Of a stretch of DNA of 64,000 nucleotides, positions 8,816-17,710 are shown one piece after another. Position 1 is the first letter of the stretch. Each line of letters starts with the position of its first letter. The translations under genes were made by a program, and so were the position numbers. The stretch lies in assembly GCA_951812665.1 (NCBI GenBank), contig CATOST010000002.1:57133-121132 (forward strand). The letters are read 5' to 3'. The notes below the pieces were generated by a model. The model did not search any database, had not been told where the DNA came from, and saw nothing but the letters and a program-made list of their open reading frames with translations. This DNA is from an uncultured Acidobacteriota bacterium. Lineage in GTDB: Bacteria; Acidobacteriota; UBA6911; RPQK01; JAJDTT01.

Positions 8816-9938
8816 CTACCGATGAATCGCACCTCTGGCGGCGGTGGTCTCGGACGTCTCCGGGACCGAAGTGCCGGAGAACCGGGAGTAGTCGGCGCCG
8901 GGACGCAGGATGATCTTGCAGGCTTCTCCGCTGGCCAACAGTTCCATGGCCTGGTGGATGTCCTCCAGCCCCAACTGCCGCGTGATGAGGGGTCTGAGGT
9001 CCACGACCCCGCTTTCCAGCAGCCATCGGGTCCGGTACCAGGTATCGAAGATGCGGCGGCCGTGGAGTGCCAGAACCGTCAGGTTCTTGAAGATCATCTG
9101 TTCGGCGACGTCGATCTGCACCGGATTCGAGGGGATCCCGAACAAGGTCACCCGGCCGCCGTTCCGGACGCTGCGGAAGGCGGCGTCGATGGCCGACGGC
9201 GCCCCGCTCATCTCCAGGACGATGTCGACGCCCAGGCCGTCGTTGTTCCGGACCAGCCAATCGGCGGTCTCCAACGAGCCCCCGGCCTCGGCGGCGTTCA
9301 GGACCTGGTGAGCCCCCATCTCCCGGGCTAGGCCCAGGCGATAGTCGTTCAGGTCGACGGCCAAGATACGGGCCGCGCCCGAGGCCCGGGCAATGCCGAC
9401 GGAAAACAGGCCGATGGCGCCGCACCCGAGAATGGCGACACTCTGGCCCGACAAGTCATGGGCATTGGTGGCGAAGACGGCATTGCCGAAAGGTTCCTGC
9501 AGGCTGGCGACCTCCGGAGACAGCTTGGATCGGTCGTTCTGCCAGATCACCTTCTCCGGAACCGCCACGTATTCCGCAAACGCCCCGTCCATGGCGATGC
9601 CGAGGATTCGGGTCGAAGGGCACATGTGGGCTTGGCCGGTCCGGCACTGGAAACACATTCCGCAGGTGATGTGGCTCTCCGCGGAGACGTAGTCTCCCAC
9701 CCGCACCCGGCTCACCGACTTTCCCAGGTCCACGACGGTTCCCGAGAACTCGTGACCCAGGGTCAATGGGGGACGGATTCGTTGGGCGCTCCAGTCGTCC
9801 CAATTCCAGATGTGGAGATCCGTCCCGCAGATGCTGGCCGCCTCGACTCCGACCAGGACCTGGTCCCGGTCCAGTTCCGGAGCGGCACCTCCACGACGTC
9901 GAAGCCTTTCCCGGGCCGCACCTTGCGACCGCAACCAT
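8816..9938 (-). pseudogene. tdh: L-threonine 3-dehydrogenase with two frameshifts near the N-terminus
   Basis: From DRDQVLVGVEAASICGTDLHIW onward the zinc-containing medium-chain dehydrogenase is intact: catalytic Cys in CGTDLH, GHEFSG, the structural-zinc cluster CGMCFQCRTGQAHMC, and the NAD site LGCGAIGLF. It oxidises threonine to 2-amino-3-ketobutyrate for Kbl. The N-terminus is spread over three frames: MVAVA from ATG 9938 (after GGAGAGA), then KVRPGKGFDVVEVPL, then PELDRDQV. One base is missing near 9925 (in GTCGCAAGG) and one near 9878 (GCTCCGGAA where GCTCCCGGAA is expected). Reading from the GTG-type start inside would give a protein with a nonsense leader. Two single-base losses so close together may be base-calling errors rather than true inactivation, since the rest of the gene is well preserved. 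Confidence 0.85.
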
Positions 9939-9987
9939 TCTCTCCAGCATAATGGCAGCCGAGTCTATAATGGACGAAATTTATTTG

Positions 9988-10013
9988 GTAGGGGTGCCCC
10001 TTGTGGGCACCCT
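9988..10013 (-). repeat. REP-like palindrome, copy a
   Basis: Read on the minus strand it is GGGTGCCCACAAGGGGCACC followed by CCTAC, a short hairpin with the family pattern GGGxxxxCACAAGGGxxGCCCCTACG. Related copies lie at 17669-17694 and 26537-26564. All are intergenic. Confidence 0.55.
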
Positions 10014-10094
10014 CCTCGGTCCAAAGGCAGAACAAAACGCGGCCGGATGACGGCTCGGCGGGCGGGACGGGAAAGCCGGACCACGGGCCGGATT

Positions 10095-10119
10095 GCCGCG
10101 ACGACTTTTGCCACGGGCT
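10095..10119 (+). repeat. Dispersed 25-base repeat, copy 2
   Basis: GCCGCGACGACTTTTGCCAC followed by GGGCT. Its last 22 bases are identical to the copy at 35120-35144. It lies in the intergenic region before the M24 peptidase gene and just ahead of a TATACAAT sequence (10122-10129) that could be a -10 box. Confidence 0.5.
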
Positions 10120-10205
10120 GCTATACAATGTGGCGCTCCAAACCATGCTGACAACAGGGGGTTGTATCGGACGTCTGGGACGTGTTCGGCGGTTGACGGA
10201 GGAGC

Positions 10206-11269
10206 GTGAAATGGGATGCGCTCCTTCTCACCGACTCGAGAAACGTCCGTCATCTCCAGTCCGTTGTGGTCGATCCCGGCCATCCGGTCCTCCTCTGGAT
10301 CGAACGCCGGGGGACTCCTCTGCTGGCCACCGACTCCCAGCAGGCCCCGGCCCGCGCCGAGGTGGTGCCCTTCGAGAGCTATTCGCCCCAGCGGGTCCTG
10401 GACCGGCCCTGGATGGAAGCCGTGGAAGCTCTGGCGCCCAGGCTCAAAGGCCGGTCGGCTCCCTCCATCGGGACCGACAAGGAGCGTCGAACGGGTTGGT
10501 GTTGGAACTGCTCGGCGACCTCTTTCCGGCTTCGCGGGTGCGGGACGTCTCTCCGGAACTGGACGATCTGAGGCGCCGGAGGGACCCGGACGAGATCGAA
10601 GTCCTGAAACGAATCGCCGGGGTCGCCGAGGCCGGCTACGTCAGAGCGCGGGAGGTCCTGTCGCCGGGCCGCTCGGAGCTCGAGGTCTACATCGAGATCG
10701 TTTCCGCCATGATCGAAAACGCCGGGGAGCCCATCAGGGTCGGCGGCGATTTTGCCACGGGACCGCGAAGCACCAGCAGTGGCGGTCCACCCATCGACCG
10801 GAGGCTGGAGCCGGGGGACCTCAGCCCCTACGATCTCTTTCCCGAGTGCTGGGGCTATGGCGCGGACCTCTGCAGAAGCCTCACCGTCGGCCCCCCGTCG
10901 GACCTGCAGCAGCGGGGTGGGGAGATCGTGACGGCGGCGCTGGAACTGGCCGAGAGCCTGCTGGAGCCGGGCCGCCCCGCGCGGGAGGCGTATCAGACGA
11001 TCCGGGCGTTCCTGGAGCGGGACCGGCTTTCCGCCGGCACCTTCTGGCACCATCTGGGTCACGGCGTCGGGATGGGGGGGCACGAGAACCCGCGTCTGGT
11101 TCCCGACAGCCATCACGTTCTTCGACTCGGCGACGTCATCTCCATCGAGCCCGGCTTCTACAACCCGGAGCTGCAGGGCGGCCTCCGGATCGAGAACACC
11201 TACTGGCTCACTGAAAGCGGTCCTCAGCAGCTCAATTCCCATCCGACGGAACTCTATCTGGGTGGGTAG
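10206..11269 (+). pseudogene. M24 family metallopeptidase (Xaa-Pro aminopeptidase-like), one frameshift
   Basis: The gene starts at GTG 10206 behind GGAGG. The creatinase-type N-terminal domain (WDALLLTDSRNVR, VLLWIERRGTPLLATDSQ) runs in one frame to about 10488, then continues in another with NGLVLELLGDLFP. One base is missing in GAGCGTCGAACGGG. The C-terminal pita-bread domain is intact and keeps all five metal ligands: Asp in SPYDL, Asp in GADLCRS, His in HLGHGVGM, Glu in SIEPGF and Glu in LRIENTY. The enzyme would release N-terminal residues before proline or cleave a creatinase-like substrate. It overlaps the downstream carrier gene by 8 bases. The frameshift may be genuine or a sequencing error. 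Confidence 0.8.
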
Positions 11270-12263
11270 CTGGACCGTCTCACCCTTCCTGGCCAGACAC
11301 TGGTTCCTGCTGGCGCTGGCGTTTGCCGTCGCCGCCCCCAGCTATTGGCCCGAGGCCCTCCGTCCGCTCCATACGTTCGTCGATCCGGGCTGGAACGTGG
11401 CCGCGGTCATGCTGATCAACGGCCTGACTCTGGACGGACGCAGGATCCTCAACTCCCTGCGCGGGCCGGGACGGGTCCTCTCCGGGGTGCTCATCGGCTA
11501 TGCGGTTGTGGCGGTCCTTGGTTTCGGCGCCTCGAGACTCCTGCTGGAGACCAGCCAAAGCCTGGCCCTGGGCATCCTGGTGATCAGCGCCATGCCCACC
11601 ACCTTGGCCTCCAGCATCATCTGGACCCGCATGGCACGGGGCAACGCCGCCCTGGCTCTGGTGATGGTCGTGGCCAGCAATGGTCTGGGGTTTCTGCTCA
11701 CGCCGCTGATTCTGTTCCTCACCATCGGGACCTTCATGACGCTGAGCCTGGAAGAGATGATGGGGGGATTCGCGCTGGTGGTGCTGGCGCCATTGGCGCT
11801 GGGTCAGGGCCTGCGTCTGGGTGGCCCCGTGGCTCGGATCGTGCATCGACACGCCAGGACTCTGTCCCACGCCTCCCGTCTCCTGATCCTGTTGGCCGTG
11901 TCCGGCGCCGTCGTCTCCGGGGTCACCGACGTGGAAGCGGGACGGGGGGAAATTTCCAGTTGGGAGTTGGCCGCCGTCAGCCTGATCACGGTCGCGGTTC
12001 ATGGTGCCGCCGCGGCACTCTGCTGGAGTCTGGGCCGGGTCCTGGGTTGGAATCGGCAAGACCGGACGGCGCTCCTCTTCTGCGGTTCCCAGAAGACTCT
12101 GCCTGCGGCCCTGTACGTCTCGACCGAGTTCCTGCCCGGCTTCGGCCTCGTGCCCATTCCCTGTGTGCTCTACCATGTCGGCCAACTGATATTGGACTCT
12201 TGGCTGGTGGAAACAATTCGGTCCGGAGGGGAGTCACCCGCCTCTCGCAGGAATCGAGTGTAG
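11262..12263 (+). CDS. Bile acid:sodium symporter-like membrane protein
   Basis: The 333-residue protein is hydrophobic throughout, with about nine to ten transmembrane segments, for example FLLALAFAVAAPSYW, VLIGYAVVAVLGFG, LALGILVISAMPTT, ALVMVVASNGLGFLLTPLIL and ALVVLAPLALGQGL. The pattern ISAMPTTLASSIIWTRMARGNAALAL and GSQKTLPAALYV matches the SBF-like (PF13593, YfeH-type) branch of the bile acid:sodium symporter superfamily. The transported compound is probably an organic anion but is unknown. The start is GTG 11262, overlapping the M24 peptidase stop, which suggests coupling; the carrier may import substrate for the neighbouring peptidase and amidase. Confidence 0.82.
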   Translation: MGSWTVSPFLARHWFLLALAFAVAAPSYWPEALRPLHTFVDPGWNVAAVMLINGLTLDGRRILNSLRGPGRVLSGVLIGYAVVAVLGFGASRLLLETSQSLALGILVISAMPTTLASSIIWTRMARGNAALALVMVVASNGLGFLLTPLILFLTIGTFMTLSLEEMMGGFALVVLAPLALGQGLRLGGPVARIVHRHARTLSHASRLLILLAVSGAVVSGVTDVEAGRGEISSWELAAVSLITVAVHGAAAALCWSLGRVLGWNRQDRTALLFCGSQKTLPAALYVSTEFLPGFGLVPIPCVLYHVGQLILDSWLVETIRSGGESPASRRNRV

Positions 12264-12342
12264 TAGCGCAGGTGGAGACTCCGGGGCATACTGAACGGCT
12301 GATGCGCGGATTTCGACAACAAATTCGACTGGAGCGAGTGTC

Positions 12343-13611
12343 ATGACTCTGGGAAGCAATCCGAAGGGGTTTGAATCCCGTTTGGAGACGGTTCGGGCCT
12401 GGGAGCCGCGAGTGCAGGCCTTGGTGGATTGGAATGAGGCAGCCGCCCGAAGGCGCTACTCCCAGGCCGGATCGGGCCCGCTGGCGGGATGGTCGCTGGG
12501 AGTGAAGGACATCGTGGACGTGGAGGGCATGGCCACGCGCTCCAACACCGATTTCATTCCCTGGCGCCCCGCCTCCCGAGACGCCGCCGTGGTCGAAGCG
12601 CTCCGAGCCTGCGGCGCCTTCGTCCTCAGTAAGACGGTGACTACCACCTTCGCCTTCTTCGATCCCGGACCCACGCGAAACCCCTGGAACCCGGATCACA
12701 CCCCGGGCGGCTCCAGCAGCGGCTCGGCCGCCGCCGTCGCGTGCGGGATGATCCGCTTGGGATTGGGAAGTCAGACGGTCGCGTCGGTCAACCGGCCGGC
12801 CAGCTATTGCGGCGTGGTGGGGTTGAAGCCGTCCTACGGCCGGATTCCCATTCAAGGAGTCTTCCCCTTCGCTCCCAGCTTCGACACCCTCGGGTTCTTT
12901 ACGGCCGATGTTTCCGATGCCCAGACCGCATATTTGGCTTTCACCGGCGAATCGCCGGCCCCCTTGGCGTCGCCGATTCGGGTCGGTCTGCTTCCCGATC
13001 TTCGGGTGGACGCGGCCGAAACGGAGATGCTTTCGGCCTTGGAGCAGGCGGGCCGCCGGCTGGAATCGGGGGGGTTCCGGCCCGCTTCCGCCGAACTGCC
13101 TTCCTGCTGCGAGGAGGCGTTCGACAACCACTGGAAGCTGGTGGCGGCTGAAGCCTCGGTTGTGCACCGCAGCCTGTTCCAGGACTATGGAGAGTCCTAT
13201 CCTCCCAAGCTGAGCGCCCTGATTCAGAGAGGAGGGAGGATCGAAACGGCGGAGCTGGGGCGGATCCAGCGCCACCGGAAGCGGGTCCGGGAGGAGGTCG
13301 AACGCCTTTTCTCCGATTTCCATGTGCTCTTGTGTCCGTCGGCGCCGGGAGGGGCGCCGGCCGGAATCGAGGCCACGGGAGATCCTCGCTTCAGCCTGAT
13401 CTGGACCTATACGGGACTGCCCACGCTGACTCTGCCCTATTGCCTCTCTGGGTCCGGACTTCCCTTGGGCCTCCAGTTGGTGGCGCCCCCGAATCGGGAG
13501 GCGGACCTGTTGGCCATCGGAAGAGAAATGGAATCCGTCTTCCAATTTGCGAGGAGACATCCTCTGAGACTTCATCGCGAGACGGCGGTCCGTCCTAGTG
13601 AAGGCGAGTGA
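12343..13611 (+). CDS. Amidase signature family enzyme
   Basis: A 422-residue amidase with the Ser-cisSer-Lys triad: K55 in LGVKDIVD, the Gly/Ser-rich PGGSSSGSAAAV (121-132) with the cis-serine, and S148 in SQTVASVNRPASYCG as nucleophile (usual pattern TDTGGSIRxPA). It hydrolyses a C-N amide bond; similarity to GatA is only general and no gatB or gatC is nearby, so a catabolic amide or carbamate hydrolase is more likely. The ATG at 12343 lies shortly after a GGAGCG sequence. It overlaps the HAD-AIRS gene by 4 bases (GTGA). Confidence 0.87.
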   Translation: MTLGSNPKGFESRLETVRAWEPRVQALVDWNEAAARRRYSQAGSGPLAGWSLGVKDIVDVEGMATRSNTDFIPWRPASRDAAVVEALRACGAFVLSKTVTTTFAFFDPGPTRNPWNPDHTPGGSSSGSAAAVACGMIRLGLGSQTVASVNRPASYCGVVGLKPSYGRIPIQGVFPFAPSFDTLGFFTADVSDAQTAYLAFTGESPAPLASPIRVGLLPDLRVDAAETEMLSALEQAGRRLESGGFRPASAELPSCCEEAFDNHWKLVAAEASVVHRSLFQDYGESYPPKLSALIQRGGRIETAELGRIQRHRKRVREEVERLFSDFHVLLCPSAPGGAPAGIEATGDPRFSLIWTYTGLPTLTLPYCLSGSGLPLGLQLVAPPNREADLLAIGREMESVFQFARRHPLRLHRETAVRPSEGE

Positions 13612-15260
13612 AGGGCATTCCGATTCGGACCATACGGGCGATTCTCTTCGATTTCGACGGCACGCTCACCGCTCCGGGTTCTCTCGACTTCCAACGGCTC
13701 CGGGAGGAATTGGCGAGTCCGGTGGGCGCTCCCATATTGGAATATATCCAAGGCCTTCCCCCGGATCAGCGACGGCGATGCCTGCGTGTCCTCCACCGCT
13801 TCGAGATGGCGGGTGCGGCCCGATCTCGGCCCAACGACGGAGCCGAGGACCTGATTCGGGAGCTGCAGGCAAGGGGCCTGCCGCTGGCCGTTGTCAGTCG
13901 AAACAGCCGGGCCGCAGTCATCCGCGCCCTGGAAAACTTTCCCTCCATCGGCCCCTCCGATTTCGACGTCATCATCTCCAGGGACGATGCCATCTTGCCC
14001 AAACCGCACCCCGATGGGATCCGGCTCGCAGCCAGGAAAATGGGAGTCAGTGCCGGCGAGACGCTGGTGGTGGGGGATTTCCACTTCGACATCGACGCCG
14101 GGCTCCGAGCCGGCTCGCCCACGGTCTTCCTCACCAACGGCCGGATGGAGCCGCCGGAAACTCTCACCCCGAACTTCGTGGTCGAGAATCTGTTCGAGGT
14201 AAGGAGATTGGTCCGCGAGCGGTCTCCATTGACGGCGGGGAAGCTCCCCAACGACCTGCTGGACCGGATCCTGAGCGAGCGGGAATCAGGTGATCCCTCG
14301 CTTCTCATAGGTCCCGGGGTGGGAGAGGATACGGCCGCCGTGGCATTGGGGCAGGAGGATGAGGTCCTGATCCTGAAGTCGGACCCCATCACCTTCGCCA
14401 CCGACGAGATGGGGTACTACGCACTGGTGGTCAACGCCAACGACGTGGCCACGTCCGGGGGCACGCCGCGCTGGCTGCTGACCACCCTCCTGTTCCCTCT
14501 GGGAACCACCGCCGAACAGGTGGCGAGGCTGATGGCGAGTCTCCAGTGCTGGTGCGACCGGTTGGGAGTGACTCTCTGCGGCGGCCACACCGAGATCACC
14601 GATGCCGTCAACAAACCGGTCGTCGTGGGGCAGATGGTGGGGACGGCGACGCAGAGCCGGCTGGTGGACAAGAGGCGGATCCGCCGCGGGGACCAGGTCC
14701 TGTTGACCAAGGCGTTGGCAGTAGAGGGAACTGCGATCCTGGCGCGCGAATTCCCCCAGGCCCTGGGCCGCCTGGGGGTCCCGGAGGATGAAATATCCTG
14801 CTGCGGCCAGTTTCTCTTCTCTCCCGGAATCAGCGTTCTGGACGAGGCCGGGACGGCTCTGCAATCGGGAGGAGTCTCGGCTCTCCACGACGTGACCGAA
14901 GGGGGAGTCGCCACCGCCCTGGAGGAATTGACCCATGCCGGGCGGCACCGCATTCGAATCCGGATCCACCAGGTTCCCGTCTTTCCCGAAACGGCGCGGA
15001 TCTGCCGGCTGCTGGGCATCGATCCGCTGGGACTCATCGGCTCCGGTAGCCTCCTCATCGTCTGCCGGGCCGATTCCCGGGAGCGGTTGCAGGAAGCACT
15101 TGGAGACCGGGGAATCCGGGCAACCCCGGTGGGGGAGGTCCTGGGGCCCGGGTCGGGGGTGGAAGCAGTGGACGGCAACGGTGAGCCGCAGCCGTGGCCT
15201 CATTTCGAGACCGACGAGCTGCCCCGAGCCATCGAGAAGCTGCAGCAGGTCAGGAACTGA
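13608..15260 (+). CDS. HAD phosphatase fused to an AIR-synthase/HypE-like domain
   Basis: Residues 1-205 form a HAD-superfamily hydrolase: DFDGT with D15 and D17, the VVSRNS motif, K132 in LPKPHPDG and VVGDFHFDID. Residues 211-545 form an AIR-synthase/HypE-type ATP-binding domain: GPGVGEDTAAV, ILKSDPITFATDEMGYYALVVNANDVATSGG in pieces, CGGHTEITDAVNKPVVVGQMVGT and a C-terminal GGVSALHDVTEGGVATALEE. HypE's C-terminal cysteine is absent (the protein ends QQVRN), so it is not a hydrogenase maturation HypE. The reaction is unknown; both halves handle phosphate, so kinase/phosphatase coupling is possible. The GTG start at 13608 overlaps the amidase stop. No frame break is seen between the halves. 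Confidence 0.82.
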   Translation: MKGIPIRTIRAILFDFDGTLTAPGSLDFQRLREELASPVGAPILEYIQGLPPDQRRRCLRVLHRFEMAGAARSRPNDGAEDLIRELQARGLPLAVVSRNSRAAVIRALENFPSIGPSDFDVIISRDDAILPKPHPDGIRLAARKMGVSAGETLVVGDFHFDIDAGLRAGSPTVFLTNGRMEPPETLTPNFVVENLFEVRRLVRERSPLTAGKLPNDLLDRILSERESGDPSLLIGPGVGEDTAAVALGQEDEVLILKSDPITFATDEMGYYALVVNANDVATSGGTPRWLLTTLLFPLGTTAEQVARLMASLQCWCDRLGVTLCGGHTEITDAVNKPVVVGQMVGTATQSRLVDKRRIRRGDQVLLTKALAVEGTAILAREFPQALGRLGVPEDEISCCGQFLFSPGISVLDEAGTALQSGGVSALHDVTEGGVATALEELTHAGRHRIRIRIHQVPVFPETARICRLLGIDPLGLIGSGSLLIVCRADSRERLQEALGDRGIRATPVGEVLGPGSGVEAVDGNGEPQPWPHFETDELPRAIEKLQQVRN

Positions 15261-15382
15261 GGGACGGGAATCAAAACCTCCTCTTCTCTCTTTTCTCTCT
15301 CCTCTGCGACGGGGCTTGTCTCGCAACGGTCCCCAGTGTACTTTGCGCGGGCGTTGGTTCCGAGATCGAGGACGAAGAGAGG

Positions 15383-16633
15383 ATGACAGAGAAGAGCGAC
15401 GTTCTCGTCATCGGCGGCGGTGTCATCGGCGTCTGCTCCGCCTACTATCTGGCAGGGCGGGGATGCGCCGTCACCCTGGTCGAAAGGGGGGAGATCTGTT
15501 CCGGCAGTTCGTACGGGAACTCGGGGCTGGTCGTCCCCAGCCACTCGGTCCCTCTGGCCGCGCCTGGAGTGCTGAGCCAGGGGCTCCGCTGGCTGCTGGA
15601 CCCGGTGAGCCCCTTCTATATCAAGCCCCGTTTCGACCTCGATCTGGTGCGCTGGCTCTGGTGGTTTCAACAGGCATGCAGGGCGGAGCCCATGCGAAAG
15701 GGTGTTCCCGTCCTGCGGGATCTCTCTCAAGCCAGTTTGGAGTTGTATCGGGAGCTGGCCGATCAAGAGGAACTGGAGTTCGGTTTCCGGCAGCAGGGCT
15801 GGCTGCAGATCTTTCGATCCGAGTCGCTTCTGGCCAAAGCCCTGACGGAAGCTCGGCTCCTGAGAGAATTCGGTCTCGAATCCACTCTGCTGGACACGCA
15901 TCGAGTCCGGGAAATGGAGCCGAATGTGCATCCGTCGATCATCGCCGGAATCCATTTTCCGGACGACGCTCATCTGATCCCGCACCGATTCGTCCACCAG
16001 CTGGCGGACGGCGCCCGCCGGGCGGGCGCGGACTTGCGGACCGGGACCGAAGTGCTGGAGATGAAGACTTCCGGGACTCGGGTCACGCGGGTGGTGACGA
16101 CCCGAGGGGATTTCCGGCCCGAACAGGTGGTGCTTGCCGCCGGATCCTGGTCTCCCCGGGTCGCTCGAACCGTGGGGCTGGACGTCCCCGTCCAGCCCGC
16201 CAAGGGATACAGCGTGACGGTCAAGGCTCCGGCCAACATCCCCCGGGTCCCCTTGATGCTGGCGGATGCCAAGGTGGCCGCCACTCCCATGGGAAATAAA
16301 CTGCGCTTCGGCGGAACCCTGGAACTGGCCGGTCTGGACCTTTCGGTGAACGTTCCCCGCGTGCGAGCCATCCTGCGGGCCGCCAGAGCCCATCTGGTCG
16401 GAATGGAAGAGTTGGATCTGCACGAGATCTGGAGAGGCCTGCGCCCGCTGACCCCGGACGGCCTTCCCTTCATCGGACGGACTCGGAAGCTCAACAATTT
16501 GTTGTTGGCGACGGGACACGCCACGATCGGTATCTCCTTGGGACCCGTCACCGGAAAACTGATCTCGGAAGTGGCCGCCGAGGAGGCCGCCAGCCAGGAC
16601 CTGTCGCGCCTGGAACCGGAGCGCTTTCAATAA
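15383..16633 (+). CDS. FAD-dependent D-amino-acid dehydrogenase-like oxidoreductase
   Basis: The 416-residue protein belongs to the DAO/DadA family. The dinucleotide-binding motif VIGGGVIGVCSAYYLAGRG is N-terminal, SGSSYGNSGLVVPSH is the typical second FAD contact, and the C-terminal part has GLRPLTPDGLPFIGRT and ATGHATIGISLGPVTGKL. Such enzymes deaminate D-amino acids or related secondary amines and pass electrons to the respiratory chain. The open frame extends upstream to 15194, but ATG 15383 follows GAAGAGAGG and puts the Rossmann motif at the usual place. The 120 bases before it are pyrimidine-rich with no gene. It is followed after 35 bases by a 2-hydroxyacid dehydrogenase, which could reduce the 2-keto acid produced. 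Confidence 0.85.
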   Translation: MTEKSDVLVIGGGVIGVCSAYYLAGRGCAVTLVERGEICSGSSYGNSGLVVPSHSVPLAAPGVLSQGLRWLLDPVSPFYIKPRFDLDLVRWLWWFQQACRAEPMRKGVPVLRDLSQASLELYRELADQEELEFGFRQQGWLQIFRSESLLAKALTEARLLREFGLESTLLDTHRVREMEPNVHPSIIAGIHFPDDAHLIPHRFVHQLADGARRAGADLRTGTEVLEMKTSGTRVTRVVTTRGDFRPEQVVLAAGSWSPRVARTVGLDVPVQPAKGYSVTVKAPANIPRVPLMLADAKVAATPMGNKLRFGGTLELAGLDLSVNVPRVRAILRAARAHLVGMEELDLHEIWRGLRPLTPDGLPFIGRTRKLNNLLLATGHATIGISLGPVTGKLISEVAAEEAASQDLSRLEPERFQ

Positions 16634-16668
16634 ATCGTGAATCGGACCATTTCATCGAGGAAAACACC

Positions 16669-17664
16669 ATGCCCCAAGTGATGATCACGCCCACCAGCAT
16701 GCAGCATCGACCCTCTCCCTATGCCGACCTCCTGAAAGGGGCCGGCTTCGAGGTGCGTTATCCCACCAACCCGGAGTTGGTGATGGGTCTGGCCGGTGAG
16801 CAGGAAACCATCAGTCAGCTGAAGGGAATGGGCGCCGTCATCGCCGGCGGGGAATATTTCACGCCCGCGGTCTTGGACGGGCTGCCGGAACTCCGGGTCA
16901 TCGCCCGGGCCGGGGTGGGTTTCGACCGGGTGGACGTCGAGGCCGCCACCGGCCGGGGAGTGGCGGTGACGGTGACGCCTACGGCCAATCATGAGGCCGT
17001 CGCCGAGCACGCCATCACCCTGTTGCTGGCCACGGTCCGGTCCATCATCCCCACGTCCAGGCAGGTCGCGGCGGGAAGATGGCCGCGGGAGCCCTTGGAC
17101 ACGGTGAGGGGGAAAACCTTGGGAATCGTCGGTCTGGGACGGATCGGGCGCAGCACCGCAGTCCGGGCCATCCCGCTGGGAATGAAGGTGGTCGCCAACG
17201 AGATTTTCCCGGACCAGGAATTCGTCCGCGCCCACGGTATCGAACTGCTGAACCTCGAGCAGCTTCTGGAGCGCTCGGATTTCATCACCCTGCACTGTCC
17301 GCTGACGGATCAGACTCGGCACTTCTTCGGAAGAGCGGCATTCGATCGCATGAAACCGGGGAGCATTCTGATCAACACGGCCCGTGGACCGCTGGTCAAG
17401 GAGACGGACTTGCTCGAGGCTTTGAGGTCGGGACAGCTTCGGGCTGCCGGTCTCGACGTCCTGGAGCAGGAGCCGCCGGACCCGGACAACCCCCTGCTGA
17501 GGATGGCGAACGTTCTGGTCACGTCTCATCAGGCCGGCGCCGACGAGGGTTCGGTGATCGCCATGGGGATGGAAGCCGCCGAGTGCGTCATCGCCCTTTG
17601 GCAGGGACGTTGGCCCGAAGGGGCGGTGATCAACGACGAGCTGAGGTCCGGCTGGGGGTGGTGA
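16669..17664 (+). CDS. D-isomer-specific 2-hydroxyacid dehydrogenase (phosphoglycerate dehydrogenase-like)
   Basis: A 331-residue NAD-dependent dehydrogenase. The N-terminal substrate domain ends with VIARAGVGFDRVDVEAA; the cofactor motif is GIVGLGRIGRSTA (about 149-161). The catalytic triad is present: Arg in INTARGPLV, Glu in LDVLEQEPP and His in VTSHQAGAD. There is no C-terminal ACT domain, so it is the short type and not feedback-regulated by serine through ACT. Whether it makes 3-phosphohydroxypyruvate or reduces another 2-keto acid cannot be told. It follows the DadA-like gene closely and probably shares its transcript. Confidence 0.87.
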   Translation: MPQVMITPTSMQHRPSPYADLLKGAGFEVRYPTNPELVMGLAGEQETISQLKGMGAVIAGGEYFTPAVLDGLPELRVIARAGVGFDRVDVEAATGRGVAVTVTPTANHEAVAEHAITLLLATVRSIIPTSRQVAAGRWPREPLDTVRGKTLGIVGLGRIGRSTAVRAIPLGMKVVANEIFPDQEFVRAHGIELLNLEQLLERSDFITLHCPLTDQTRHFFGRAAFDRMKPGSILINTARGPLVKETDLLEALRSGQLRAAGLDVLEQEPPDPDNPLLRMANVLVTSHQAGADEGSVIAMGMEAAECVIALWQGRWPEGAVINDELRSGWGW

Positions 17665-17668
17665 CGAA

Positions 17669-17694
17669 GGGCAATCACAAGGGTTGCCCCTACG
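17669..17694 (+). repeat. REP-like palindrome, copy b
   Basis: GGGCAATCACAAGGGTTGCC followed by CCTACG. The arms GGGCAA/TTGCCC pair exactly around CACAAGG-type loop bases. It lies between the 2-hydroxyacid dehydrogenase and the msbA-like gene and matches copies at 9988-10013 and 26537-26564. Confidence 0.6.
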
Positions 17695-17710
17695 TTGTTA
17701 GAATTCCTGC

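Noticed and set aside
12343..13611. GatA subunit of the Glu-tRNA amidotransferase
   Set aside because: Only the general amidase signature is shared and gatB/gatC are absent, so a stand-alone amidase is the safer call.
13608..15260. Hydrogenase maturation protein HypE
   Set aside because: The C-terminal cysteine that HypE needs is absent, the protein has a HAD domain in front, and no hyp or hydrogenase genes are in the window.
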